DNA of 64,000 nucleotides from Sitta carolinensis (Eukaryota > Chordata > Aves > Passeriformes > Sittidae): NCBI GenBank assembly GCA_032173965.1, contig CM063292.1, positions 8,342,001-8,406,000 of the forward strand, given 5' to 3'. Both the position numbers and the translations under genes were made by a program. Positions 47,042 through 59,114 of this stretch are shown one piece after another. Position 1 is the first letter of the stretch. Every line of letters begins with the position of its first letter. Under the pieces are notes generated by a model that searched no databases, was not told where the DNA came from, and saw only the letters and a list, made by a program, of their open reading frames with translations.

Positions 47042-47639
47042 CAATAATTACAAATAAATTTTAGCATGTGGGTTTTCTTTTACCATAGTTGTTCAAGTTT
47101 CAAAATATTTTTGAAATATAACATATAAATATTTTTTTAATGAAGCAGCTTGCACTTCAATGTTTTATTTTTCACTTTAATAACATAGTTACATGTGTAA
47201 AGTACAAAGAGAGGCAATGCACAAAGGCTGTAACTGAAATAGAAATGTACAATATAACTCAATAGTAATCCTATTAAATAATTCTATTTGCTGATGCAAT
47301 ACAAGGCAAGTCAAAAATGCACAGTCTTTTTGTACACACGTCAAATGGCTCTATAATAATTCAAATGCTGACAACTGGCATTGTTCTCTGACTGGCAAAC
47401 AAAGCAACTATTTCAGTGTTTGATCCAATTTTTTTTTGATTGTGACTATGTTAAATGACATATTGCATCAAACATTTACCAAAAAACCAAAGGAAAAGGT
47501 TTTTTTCTATTCTATATTCAAATGAGCCAACGAGTGCTGGCACATTCACAGGTACCAATGGCTAATCAACAAACACTAGAAACTCCAATCATCTCCTTGC
47601 CTATATTTGGGAGATTTTGTGAGCAAAGTGCTGCCCCAG
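47042..47639. other. Unique non-coding DNA
   Basis: AT-rich with nothing recognisable. Confidence 0.55.
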
Positions 47640-48088
47640 CTGAGCCCAGCAGGGAGCTGGAGCTGCTGGCAGAGCCCAGGGGAGGCTCAGGATGAGCCCA
47701 GGGCTGGAGCAGCTCTGCTGGCAGGAGAGGCTGGCACAGCTGGCAGTGCTCACCTGGGCAGGAGAAGCTCTGGGGCAGCTCAGGGTGGCCTGGCAGGGCC
47801 TGGAGGAGCTGCAGGAAAGCTGGAGAGAGACAATGGGCAAGGGCTGGAGGGGCAGGAGCCAGGGAGGGGCTGGCAGTGCCCCAGGGCAGGGCTGGGGGGG
47901 ATCCTGGACAGGAATTGTTCCCTGGCAGGGTGGGCAGCCCTGGCACAGGGTGCCCAGAGCGGCTGGGGCTGCCCCTGGATCCCTGGCAGTGCCCAAGGCC
48001 AGGCTGGACACTGGGGCTGGGAGCACCTGGCACAGGGCAGGGGGCCCTGACAGGGATGGGTGGGATGAGCTTTGGGGTCCCTGTGGAA
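47640..48088 (+). mobile_element. CR1 LINE, about 450 bases, lacking the very 3' tail
   Basis: Sense CR1. The 83 bases at 47693-47775 match 62973-63055 with one mismatch. The segment GGAGGAGCTGCAGGAAAGCT leads to the shared 125-base core (47899-48023), then CAGGGATGGGTGGGATGAGC and TTTGGGGTCCCTGTGGAAGG. The expected final ATTCTGTG tail is absent at 48088. Frames of 87-208 codons in this block are compositional. Confidence 0.88.
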
Positions 48089-49649
48089 GGTGAGAGGTGT
48101 ATGTATTTTCTAAAGTCTCTTTGCTTGACCCTGCTTTAATCAACACAAGCCTCCCCAAAACAAGAGATTTCCTCCAAGACCCCATTCCAGACACTTTGCC
48201 CACGGCCTGGTATTGGATGTTCAGCACCCAGATGTCACCGAGCTCCTGCTATAATTAGAGAAAAAGAATTAAACATGTTCCTAAATGTCTGGATTCTCTT
48301 ATTGAAAAGAGTAGAATGCTACTAGGAGAGATTTCTGAGGAAAACATGGTCAGGGAACGTTGCAAGGTGATATTCCAGCATCTCTGTCAGGAGGTTGTGA
48401 TGATGCTGGTCAGCTTTTGAACAGTTACCTCACTGAGGCTCCCCAACGAGACAGATCTCTTGATTATTTGACATTTATATGGATTTGGATGGCAAAGCTC
48501 AGCTGTTGGTAACTGTTACCTGTTCGTGCGTTTGCCTGGTCAGTGTAAATCTTCTTTACAGCTTTCCTACAAGACCTTTTGCAGATTTATTCTGGATTCT
48601 TTCTCTGAATTCAGTCTTCGATGCAGACTTGCAAAATTCATCCAAGACTTCAATTCAGTCTTGAGTGCAGACTACAGCAAAACTGTGTTCAGAGATGAAA
48701 TACTTAATTAGTAAAGCAGAGACAAAATCAACAAGGCTGACAATTCCCTAAAGATGTTGATTTAGATTCAATCTTCTCTCTTACTCTGCCTTAGACTAAT
48801 TTTTTGAGCCAACAATAAAATACAACCAGAATTTCATCTACCCAAAGTTTAAGAATTTTACCTCTTTGTTTTCCTTTGCTTTTCAAAGAGATGCCTGGAA
48901 CAAAACAGTCGTTTTAAGTTGCAAAGCAAAATAAATTAAACTTCTGAAGTTCCAAAATTGATGGAGAAAAAGGGGCAAGTTTTAATTTTAATTTTATCTG
49001 CATAGTTTTTATTGCTTGTTCAGTACCTGAATCAAAAATTAAATTGTTTAAAGAGCTCCAGTGATACTCTCCCTCAGAACTAAGATTAAACCATACTGAT
49101 CCCTGAAGAGATACTAACAGCTGCCTTGCCCAAGAGTGGGAGGAAGCCTCTCAAATGTGGGTATTATTAGAGAAAATAATATGTTAAAAGGACACACCCC
49201 TGGATACTTTGTCTGGAGAAGAATATCTGTATAAAACTAAAAATCATTGCATTGCTTCTCAGCCAGAACTTATCAAAAGGAAAGTCTGTGTATTTTGTCT
49301 TTTCCATAAAAATCCACCTATCATAAAACAGCTCTTCTGAGGAAAACTCTTTGCATCTTGTCTGGAGTGCTGGTGCATTCTTGCATAAGCATTCCATACT
49401 TGTGAATAAGCAGCAGCTTCCATAGCCTGGACTGGCATCACAGCAATATGTGTGCAGCACAGAGCAAATAAATCCAATTTTCTGTCAGCTTTGGGGGCCT
49501 TTTTCTGCACTGTTTTATTGCTATCAGGGCTTTACTGTGAAACGTATGTGAAACAGTTAAATCATTTTGTAGGTATGGAAGATTCTCATGTGAAGAGATC
49601 TTCACACAGGATGTTGTAGGGAGGACATTGAGCTTGTCAGGAATATTTG
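48089..49649. other. Unique non-coding DNA
   Basis: About 1.5 kb of AT-rich sequence without recognisable gene or repeat. Confidence 0.55.
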
Positions 49650-49733
49650 AGACAAGGACAGGAGGGGTCCCTGGGATGGGATGAGCTTTGAGCTGCCTTT
49701 CAACCCAAACCATTCTGGGATTCTCTGATTCTT
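49650..49733 (+). mobile_element. CR1 LINE 3' end, short
   Basis: GGTCCCTGGGATGGGATGAG, CTTTCAACCCAAACCATTCT and GGGATTCTCTGATTC. A strongly 5'-truncated copy in sense orientation. Confidence 0.92.
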
Positions 49734-50729
49734 TCAGAGCTTTCCCAGTTCCAGTTCCAGTTCTGCACACTGGCACAAGTTATTGTGGATATCAGAGCTC
49801 CAGATGAAGTTGATTTGAGAAGCAACCACACACTTTCCTTCCTCTTTAGCCTATCTTAAAATTTTCTCTGGCCTCTGAGACCACCAGTCAGGTCTGTCCT
49901 CTTTTTTTTCTCTTTGGATTTTAAATTTTTGAGGCAGGGATCATCCCTTTCTAGTGCTCTTCTGTTTCCACCCAAAACTGAGAACACAGTCAGAACACTA
50001 AAAAAAAAAAAAAAAAAAAAAAAGAACCACCCTGTAAAAAAGAATGCAGTAGCAAATATTCCCTTTTCAAATAGAATCATTACCATAGCACAGCTATCCT
50101 TCAGCTCCCAGCAGTTGCAAATGGAACAGGGAGATGTTAGTGTTCACTTCCACTGATCTCATTATACAAACCACTAAGAGGAGCAAGGGAATACATTTGG
50201 AGAGCTTTCATGTGGTTAGAGCAACAGGGGAAATTCAGGCTTTGATATCCCCTTGTTCAGTATATCTGCCTCACTTTGTGCCTGCCCCTCAAAAGGCAAG
50301 GCTGAAAAAATATTAGAGGCTTGTTGAAAGGGATTGGAAAAATGAGAAAAGCCTCTAATTAAAAGGACAAAAATATACTTGGAAAGTGTTTCTCAGTGTT
50401 TTTAAGTTCAAAACTGGACCACCTATCCAAATCTCCTCATTAAAAGTCAGGTTCAATTTTCATGCTGAGAGCTTGATACCAGGTTTCTACCCAGTTAGAC
50501 AAATACTTAGTGCTTTGATTTTTACATTACCAAGATGCCCAACAGGCACTGATTAATACCTGTGTTTGTGACCTGATGATCTAGGCAGGGAAAAGGCAGC
50601 ATCCACAATTGCTAATTTGGTAATGAAAGCTCAGAGGTCAAGAGATTTGTCCACAACTGCCTGGAATGCAAAGCACAGTCCCTGGCTCTGCAATGCCATG
50701 TCACCCAACAGAAACCAAAGAACTTTTTA
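49734..50729. other. Unique non-coding DNA with A24 tract
   Basis: An uninterrupted run of 24 A lies at 50000-50023, not preceded by a recognisable retroposed transcript. No gene seen in the rest. Confidence 0.6.
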
Positions 50730-51109
50730 TCTTTCCTTTCCTTTCCTTTCCTTTCCTTTCCTTTCCTTTCCTTTCCTTTCCTTTCCTTTCCTTTCCTTTC
50801 CTTTCCTTTCCTTTCCTTTCCTTTCCTTTCCTTTCCTTTCCTTTCCTTTCCTTTCCTTTCCTTTCCTTTCCTTTCCTTTCCTTTCCTTTCCTTTCCTTTC
50901 CTTTCCTTTCCTTTCCTTTCCCTTCCCTTCCCTTCCCTTCCCTTCCCTTCCCTTCCCTTCCCTTCCCTTCCCTTCCCTTCCCTTCCCTTCCCTTCCCTTC
51001 CCTCCCTTCCCCTTTCCCTTTCCCTTTCCCTTTCCCTTTCCCTTTCCCTTTCCCTTCCCCTTTCCCTTCCCCTTTCCCTTCCCCTTTCCCTTCCCCTTTC
51101 CCTTCCCTT
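50730..51109 (+). repeat. 380-base pure pyrimidine tract of stepped short repeats
   Basis: Four successive periods occur without a single purine. (CTTTC)38 fills 50731-50920, (CCTTC)16 fills 50921-51000, about seven TTTCCC hexamers fill about 51012-51055, and four 12-base TTTCCCTTCCCC units fill about 51061-51107. On the minus strand these are AAAGG and AAGGG pentamers and their derivatives. Long homopurine-homopyrimidine mirror-type tracts of this kind can form triplex (H-DNA), and the G-rich strand could fold into quadruplex. Frames of up to 189 codons here are artefacts. Confidence 0.99.
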
Positions 51110-52825
51110 ATTATTTCATTACATTTCATTTCTCTTTTATTTGCATTTTCATTTTAACACTGTCATTCATCTCCTTGCCTTGCTGACTCACTCTTCTATT
51201 GGCAGGACCAGAATGTTCCATGAGGACTGTGGAAAATGTAGGCCATGGGCTAGTAGTAGCCATATGGAAATAGAAGTTAAGATTGTATTTCAGTCAATCA
51301 GGGGGCCCATCTGGGAGGTAAAGCACAAAGTTGGGTTCTTCCCATGCCCATTAAAACTCTTAAACCCAAAGAGACAAACCTGCAGGTTAAGCTACACTTT
51401 GTGGAATTTAGATATATGTTGCAAAACTGAGTGAAAATATTTATGGAAGGAGAAATTTGTCTCTTAATATAAGAATTAGATATGTATGTACAAGGAAAAT
51501 ATATAGCCAGAATATATATAAAATATATTTATTTATGCAGTGCCTGAGAACATATCCTTTAAATAGCATGATTGTCAGCTCTCACAGCATAAAAACAATA
51601 CCTGTGTAAAAATAATGCACTTACTTGGAAATTTTGTAAGAACTTGAATAATGGGGCTGTATTTTAATTTTACTAAATTTCTGGGTCTTGATGAAAGATT
51701 TATTTTACAGAATAAAAGCATTTAAGCAGGACTTAATATTACTGTTATGTGTCAGTGATAGTAACACTGGGACTTCAGTCTGCATTACTACAATGATTAA
51801 TTAAAGTCCTTGTTCAGGATGAGTGAACATCATTATTGTTTTTAAATAGGAAAGGCAGATAACCATTAGTGATTATTCCTCAATTCCCAGTCTCACTTGT
51901 AAAGGACTAAAGAATACTGAAGTAGGCTGTATAGTTTTCATGAGTCTATAAATGGAGCCAGGAATAATAATATTACAATGCAACACATACAAAGGTAAAG
52001 AGTGAGAGCTGGATGAGCTTAAAAATTAAAGCCACAAGAATTCTGCACTGCTGTAAGTAAGAAAAGTAAGAAAATATTACTGTTATTGTTAGTAATAAGG
52101 TAAAAGAAATGCAGGCTTAGCTTTCTTTTAAAACATTTTTGGTAATTGCTGAATTTTTAGAATGCAACCCTGGATGCAGCTGCATTACTTAAAGCATGTA
52201 AATAAACTACATTGCCTAAAAAAAACATGGAGGGGAATCCTGTAGTCTGAGATATTTTCAGTTTATCAATAAGAATACTGAAATACAAACCTGGCTGCCA
52301 ATTAGCTGGCCATTAGAATTTACACATGTTGGTTAAGATAAAAATCACTGAGAAATGCTTCTGTTGACTTGGCTGAAATCAGGAATTGCAGCCATAAGAA
52401 GTTTACAGTCAGGCTTCCATGAGCAAAATAATTTTTAGGATGGATTTCTAAGGAGATATGAAACTCCAAAACTTTTGTTTAGATTCATCTTGCATGTCCA
52501 AGTGGCTGGCCTTGGTTTCCATGAAAGACAGCACAGAATAGATTTCTTAGCTCAGTCAACTGCACAAGCAGGTGCAAAGTGTGCTGGACTGAGAGCACAG
52601 CAGGAGATGTGCACACCAGAGCTCTCAATGCCACATAATGCCCAGAATGAAGTTAGAAACTGGCAATTACCGAGCACCTCTGAAATTGCAGGGAATAGAA
52701 ATGAATGGTAGGGAGTAGGACAGGAATTAGTCAAAACGAGAGAGATTTCACAGTTAGAGAAATTTGAGAGCTGGGAAAATGAACATTCTTTGTTGTGAGA
52801 GGATTCATATTTCGTTTTTTCACAG
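51110..52825. other. Unique non-coding DNA
   Basis: About 1.7 kb, strongly AT-rich near 51420-51560. No gene or repeat recognised. Confidence 0.55.
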
Positions 52826-52970
52826 AAAGGGTGGGCAGCCTTGGCAGGGGCTGCCCAGGCAGGGGTGCAGTGCCCATCCCTGGGGCTGTGCCAGGGAGGG
52901 CTGGAGGTGGCACCCAGAGCTCTGGGCACAAGGTGGGCACAGCTGGAGGGGCTGGGAGGGCTTTTCCCAC
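52826..52970 (+). mobile_element. CR1 LINE 3'-region fragment
   Basis: GGGTGGGCAGCCTTGGCAGG, GTGCCCATCCCTGGGGCTGT and GGTGGCACCCAGAGCTCTGG closely match the 3' half of the CR1 copy at 45460-45600, so the two belong to one subfamily. The copy ends GGGAGGGCTTTTCCCAC without the ATTCTGTG tail. Confidence 0.88.
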
Positions 52971-53769
52971 AAAAAAAAGTCTGCAAAAGTCTGTTGGTCC
53001 TTGCTCAGAATCCTGCTTTACTGAAGAAGGAATTTATTACCTTCTTTCACTGAAGAAATAAGGAATAGGTAAAAGCCTGAGCTTAAAAAGAGCATCACAC
53101 AGCTTAAAAGTGGCCAGAAAGTAGGAATTACATCAATTATCTGTGCTCTTGTCTGGCTGTTCCTTGACAGCAGATCCCAGGATCTCCTTGTTCTGGCTCT
53201 CACTCTCCAGCAGGGCTCTGCCTCTGCAATGTCAGGGAGAGTATTGAGTGTGCAGTGCCCTGCTGCCTCCGTTCACCCGAGCCTTGCAGGGGGATTTCCC
53301 CCCAAGCTCACGATTCTCTTCTGGCACCCAAACTCCAAACAGGACAGAGGTGACAGTGTGTGAGCAAGGGAAACCAACAAATGGAGTGGGGCAGCTCATG
53401 CAACTCCAAATCACTCCATGGCAGGAAAGTGTTAAAGATGCAGCCTGCATTATCAAGGGCATGAAAGGCTGGGTTAAAAGGAGTTTTTCTAGAAGGCTCT
53501 TGAGGTTTTGTTGAGGTTCCTTAACAAAATAATGTCTCCATGCTCGCTCCTGTCCATTCCCTCTGCCTCTCTTTTCTTATTTTTAATATTTTTAAAGGAA
53601 ATACAGGAAATAGTCTAATGTACAATGGAAGCATTACACTGTGTTCAGGACATTAATGCCTCCTTTTGTAGAAGGGCTTGGTTTGTTTGAAATAGCCATG
53701 AAAGTGTAGCAGAAACATTCTGTATGCTGGAAACTTCCACAGAGGAAGCAAGATGTGGCCATACAAATC
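52971..53769. other. Unique non-coding DNA
   Basis: No gene or repeat recognised before the purine tract. Confidence 0.55.
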
Positions 53770-54199
53770 AGAAGGAAAAGAAAGAAAGAAAAGAAAAGGA
53801 AGAAAAAGAGAAAAAAAAAAAGAGAAAATAAGAAAAAGAAAGAAAGAAAAAGAAAGAAAAAGAAAAGAAAGAAGAAAAAGAAAAGAAAAGGGAAGGGAAG
53901 GGAAGGAAGGAGGAAGGAAAGGGAAGAAGGGAAGGGAAGGGAAGGGAGAAGGGAAGGGAAGGGAAGGGAAGGGAAGGGAAGGGAAGGGAAGGGAAGGGAA
54001 GGGAAGGGAAGGGAAGGGAAGGGAAGGGAAGGGAAGGGAAGGGAAGGGAAGGGAAGGGAAGGGAAGGGAAGGGAAGGGAAGGGAAGGGAAGGGAAGGGAA
54101 GGGAAGGGAAGGGAAGGGAAGGGAAGGGAAGGGAAGGGAAGGGAAGGAAGGAGGGAAGGGAAGGGAAGGGAAGAGGAAGGAAGGGAAGGAAGGGAAGGA
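53770..54199 (+). repeat. 430-base purine tract with (GGGAA)39 core
   Basis: 53770-53828 and 53830-54199 are pure purine, broken only by a T at 53829. The left part is A-rich (GAAA-type, 53770-53890), then mixed GGGAA/GGAAG; a perfect (GGGAA)39 follows at 53951-54145, then a degenerate right edge. The AAGGG motif is the same as the minus-strand motif of the array at 50921-51000, so the two tracts are inverted with respect to each other. Frames of 150-212 codons on both strands are artefacts. Confidence 0.99.
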
Positions 54200-55526
54200 T
54201 GTGCATCCTTGTAGTGTAACAAGAGCTGAGCTCTCCTTTCTGTGCTGTCCTCTGAGGAGAATCTCCAGACAAATCACAAAAGCACGGGAGGTCAGAGCTA
54301 TTTCCAGTTATTATAGTGTTAATTTAGAGCCATCAATAACTCAGAGAAATGCTTCCTGAATGAATCCATTTAAAGCACACACGCTCTGAAAAGGTGAAAT
54401 CCCTATTAAGGGAAATGCATGCAGGAATAACAAAACATCTTGAAACATCTTTTAAACAAACAAGTATTTTGAAAAGACTTTTTGGGCACATATTGCAAAG
54501 GACACCAAATAATCTTTGCGGTTCATACTGAACCATAATATTCTGTTACCTGTCTTTCAGAAAAATACGAAGTGCAGCTGCGCTGAAGCTACATCACAAC
54601 AATCTCAGTGGCCAAGAATTCAAATTTTGAAGGAGATGAAAGCAAACAAAAGTATCATCAAAAGATATAAGTTCACAAATAAGAAGAAAATAGGCAAGTG
54701 ATAGAGATAATGTGTTCTCTGCTGAAGAACAGATTTCAAGTCACGTAAAATGAAGGAAAGATGGAAGAGTCTGGTGGTAAAATGATTCTTCCAATGGGAC
54801 ATAAAAGATCACTAGGAAGTATTTAAATCCAGGCAAATAATTGGTCCAAGAGAATATTTTTCAGAAAAACCTTAATATTCAGGATCCCACTTGGGTGTTA
54901 AAAAGTTCCATAACTGCAAGTGAAACCATGATATTGCCATTTTGGCATTGTCCTTCCTTCAAATGCAGAAGATTTGCTTCCTTCAGCAACACTGAAGAAC
55001 TGGAAAATAGAGATTATTTCTTGACAAAAATACAGAAATTTATCACACAGGAGCATGCAATCCTTCAGATATTTGGTATGACATAGGGAAGGATGGTAAT
55101 TATTCAGTAGCTAAGGGCCACTCTCAGACTTGTGTTGGCTCCAAGTTTGGCAGCAGATGCAGTTGCCATCCTGCTCTTTTGTTTAATCTTTATCAAAATT
55201 GAGCTGAAGTGGAAATTGATGCAGAGAGCTGGATTAGGGGAAAGGTCAAGGTCTGTTCTCTGGCTGGTTTGTGTGATGGTGTGTCTCACTACTGACCTGG
55301 GAGAAATAATATCATTTTGACCCTTCCTCCAATTTTAATGGGGACCTCAATTAATTTTATGGGGTTTATTTCTGGTCTGTGGGGTCGCCTCAGATGGGGA
55401 AGGTTTTATACGTGTTTCTGTGTGATGGTACTCAAAAATCAATCCCTAAAGGCTTACAAGTTGCATTTTTTACTGCTAAATTGGAATATCCACATTTAGA
55501 TTCTACAACTGCTCTCTCAGGATTTC
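54200..55526. other. Unique non-coding DNA
   Basis: About 1.3 kb. A few 60-90 codon frames, none recognisable. No repeat seen. Confidence 0.55.
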
Positions 55527-55634
55527 AGAGAATCATGGAATCCCAGGATGGTTTGGGTTGAAAATCACCTTAAACCCACCCAGCCCTGCCCTCTGGCACT
55601 GCCAGCCACTCCCTGGCTCCTGCCTCTCCAAGGA
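55527..55634 (-). mobile_element. CR1 LINE, antisense, internally deleted
   Basis: The left part, AATCATGGAATCCCAGGATG followed by GTTTGGGTTGAAAATCACCT, is the CR1 3' end. It continues directly into CTGCCAGCCACTCCCTGGCT and CCTGCCTCTCC. In the copy at 16058-16378 that segment lies about 200 bases further from the tail. The 125-base core is therefore missing here. Confidence 0.85.
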
Positions 55635-58600
55635 AATGTTCCTAAGTCTTCATTATACATCCATGAATCTGTGAAAAGGTGTGATGTATTTTTGGCTTGT
55701 TATTAGAAAAATTTGGCCATTATATGTAAAGGAGTTACTCAGTGTCCAGAGAAGTCCCTGAAGTCAGGGAAGGTAGAAATCCATGAATCAGCTTTAGTTT
55801 TTGGGGTTTTTTTCCCCTAGGTGTATTGGATTAGATTAGTTGAGTCTGCTCTCTGTTCTAATACAGTTGCTCTTTCCAAGGTGAATTTTCATTGCCACCA
55901 GAGTAGAAATTTATAAAATGTGGATAAATTTTGCCTTCTCTGCCCCATCCCCTGATATGTTGGATTCTTGGTTGGTTTGTTTTCTACTCAGCATCAGTGT
56001 GCACGAACAAAATCATCTTTGAGACCAAAAAAGGGTCATTTTACAGCACAAAAAGTATCTTGATCCAAATAAATCTGTCTGCTCATTTGAGTAGACATTA
56101 GATTATTGCCTCACACTCTCAGTTTTCAGCACAAGGTGAACACAATCTGTCACTCAAGGCCTTGTCTCATTTGTCTCCAGCAGCATTAAAAGAGATTTCC
56201 CATTAGACTCCAGGATGCTGCCTGGCACATACAAAGATTTGTCTTTTTTTTTTTTTAGTTTAGACAAAAATCCTTTACATTTCATTATTGGAAGATTAGG
56301 ACATTCAGGATTTTTTTGAGGGGATTTTCTTTTGCCTTAAAACAAGCTCATATTTTGTTGGCATATAAATCAATTATATAAAAAAATAAAGGTTAAAATT
56401 ATCAAGTTTATATAAAGACTGAGAAGATGAAAGCCGAAAAATTAAATTCAAAACCATTTAAGCTCAGTGACATCAGCTGCCTCTGTTATGTCTTTTATCT
56501 GTAACTTATATAAAACTGCATCATAAATATATATAATATATATATATCTCCAGTGATCTTCATCACTCCTCTCTGTTTTCCCGCTCCTAAATAAGAAGGA
56601 TTTCGGGTTTTTATTAAAAATTTAGTAAACCTCTCCAGAAATAAGCAAGAGCTTAGCATTTCATCATCTGTTTCAAATTGTAATACTGCATGATAAAAAA
56701 TAACCCTTTCCATTTAAGTATTTCTTACTTTCTCAAGACACCATTTTTCAGTGTTTTTGTGCCATTTTTTTGCATTAAATAGTTTATTTTGTGGTAAGTG
56801 ATGCATTGCAGGTTGCCCTAAAGCAGGGATGGTTTTCCCCTCACCATTTTCTCCCTCTTTTTCCATCCTCAACTTCTGCTAAAAAATCCATTAAGCCACT
56901 CCTCCTTTTTGAAGTGAAACACCCTTTATTTTCCCACCTGTAGCAATGCTCTCTCTGGAAAGCTAAGCTAGAGCCGCAGAAGAATAGGTTCATTAAATGC
57001 TATTTGCACAATAATGCACCGTGAAGAACTTATTATTTTCTCTTTAAATTACTGTAAATTAGGGAAGAGACAGGATTCAGCTATTCCAGGCAGCTGCCTG
57101 AGATGGTTTCGGCTCTGCTCTGAGCATGCCAAGAGGAGGGGTTTAAAGAGCTGGGCTGCCAGGAGGCTCTGTGTGATGCCAGTACCATCTTCAGGCAACT
57201 CGGGGCATAACAGCAATTTCTGCAAACTGAAGCATGACTCAGTCTGAAAATCAGTCATTTCACCTTGTTCAGGTGGGACCCTTTGTGAAAGTCAAAAATG
57301 TTGTTGTTGTATTTTGCCTACTCTTGCACAGCAGTAACGGATTTTTAAACACATGCAAAGTTGGGTAACCTTAATTTCAAAAAAAAAAAGGGGATTAATT
57401 TTATTTTTTCAAGTACAGGCAGTGCAAACAGACTGAGGGGACACAGCTGAACATTCCTCATCAGTGCCCATATATTCATTTAAAATATAAAATCTAAGAT
57501 GTCCTTTTGTAAGCACTGAAATCCCTTGCTGCAGGATGTACAGCAGCTGATAATTTATTTGGATTTTGATGTGACTGAAAAATGTGGAATAAAATCCATC
57601 AAGAGCTGTGAAAACAAAACCACACCTGGCTGAGGAAACCTCCACAATGTCAATTATTGAGAGAGAACTTTTCAACTACTTATTCTTTTTTTATTATACT
57701 ATTTCTTAAATAACCAGTTGGAACTAGGATAGTTGAGCAATTAAAATAAATGGGGCTTTGACCTGAGCCAGCACCGTGTGGGAGTGTTGCTAATAACCAG
57801 AATTTTGGAATGCATTTGGGTAAAATGATGATTTATGCATCTTTAGAAGGATAATTGGACAATACACTAATATTGGAAAACTATACTACATGATTTTCCT
57901 GAAGACACACTAGGTTTAATTCTGTCAATTCAAATCTCTCAGGCCAATTGCAGCATCAATTCTGTTTTCGTGCTCCCTGTGAGGAAAGCTTTTTTCTGCT
58001 TAAGTCTTTTTTAATTTCCTAATATTCTCTTGTCCCTTATCTTAGCAATTTTTTCAAGTTTCAGTAAAACCAGTGTTTAAATGCTGCTTCTAGAAATGGT
58101 CTGACCTTGCCAATCACTTTTTTTGCTGTTGCATAGTGTTGGTGCCTTCCAATTTCTACTTATGACTTGTTTTTGAAACAGTTAAGGGGAGAATTGCTTC
58201 AAATTTCTGTCCTCAAACTCAATATTTACTATCAATATGCTGTGTGCTTTAGAACATTTACTAGTCTGTATGGAATAGAGTAATTCTAAAATCTATTTTT
58301 TTAAGTTTAACAATAAGAAAGGTTGTACATAAAACATTTTCTATCTTATATGGCTAGGGCTTTATTCTAATTAAGAATTATGGGTATGTTGGCTGTTATT
58401 GCTGTAGAAAGCTGCACTGTGACTCCCAGGAGATTTAGGGAAGCTTTTCAACAGTTGGATCTTGAAGTTTTATTTTCTGTTTCAGAAAGGGAAAAACTCA
58501 TTTGAGGCTTTCAGGCTTCAGCGATTTTGAAATTAAGCTGCTATAGGGAACTATCACAGCACTTCTTATCCATGTGGAAGCTCAGGCCAGATGATCCAAG

Positions 58601-59114
58601 CTGGAATTGAGGTCTCATTTCTCAGTTGCTGGTGTGTGGATTAATATGTCAGAGAGAAACTGTAGTGTCAATGTGAAATGCCTTTGTAAAAGCATTTGCC
58701 TTCACACTGCCCACTGCAGAGCAGGTTCCTGAAAGCCTGAGTCATTTCTCCTGCACACCTGAGAACTCCTGGGCTCGGAAGCAATGCCAAGCAAACTTGG
58801 AGCTTCAGAAAAGTCTGCAGGTGCCAGACCTCTGATGAAAGAAGATTCTGCTTCTTTTTGGTCCCTGAGCTGTGTTTGGGCTCTGGTGAGGAAGAGGAGG
58901 TCGATGTGATCCTTTCACCCCCAGTGGTTTTGGCAGCCTGCTGACCTGCTCCTCCCTGCCATCACTGCTTCTCCTGCAGCAGGAATTGGGGGCACATTTG
59001 CCACATCTCACCCAGCGATGTTGTGGACAGTCCAAGGTTTAAACCTGTGCCTAAATAATGCAAATTGCAGAGGGCAACTGGCAAGGAAGCCCTGGGCTAC
59101 TGCCACGTCTTCCA
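55635..59114. other. Unique non-coding DNA
   Basis: About 3.5 kb, AT-rich. A short AT-dinucleotide run lies near 56526-56548. No gene, RNA or mobile element recognised. Confidence 0.5.

Noticed and set aside
47566..48227. Frames of 87-208 codons on both strands
   Set aside because: They fall within a GC-rich CR1 fragment; similar frames recur at each related CR1 copy (9.8, 16.1 and 20.5 kb).
50000..50023. A24 tract as a processed-pseudogene tail
   Set aside because: No transcript-like sequence precedes it and no target duplication is seen; it is treated as a simple poly-A run.
50921..51107. Telomere-like CCCTTT and CCCTT repeats
   Set aside because: The vertebrate telomere motif is CCCTAA; these contain no A and belong to the pyrimidine tract.
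50617..51186. L-S-F-P-F repeat protein frames
   Set aside because: Pentanucleotide pyrimidine tract; the frames end where the tract ends.
53634..54277. R-E-G-K-G and L-P-F-P-S repeat frames on both strands
   Set aside because: Purine tract of GGGAA repeats; low-complexity artefact.
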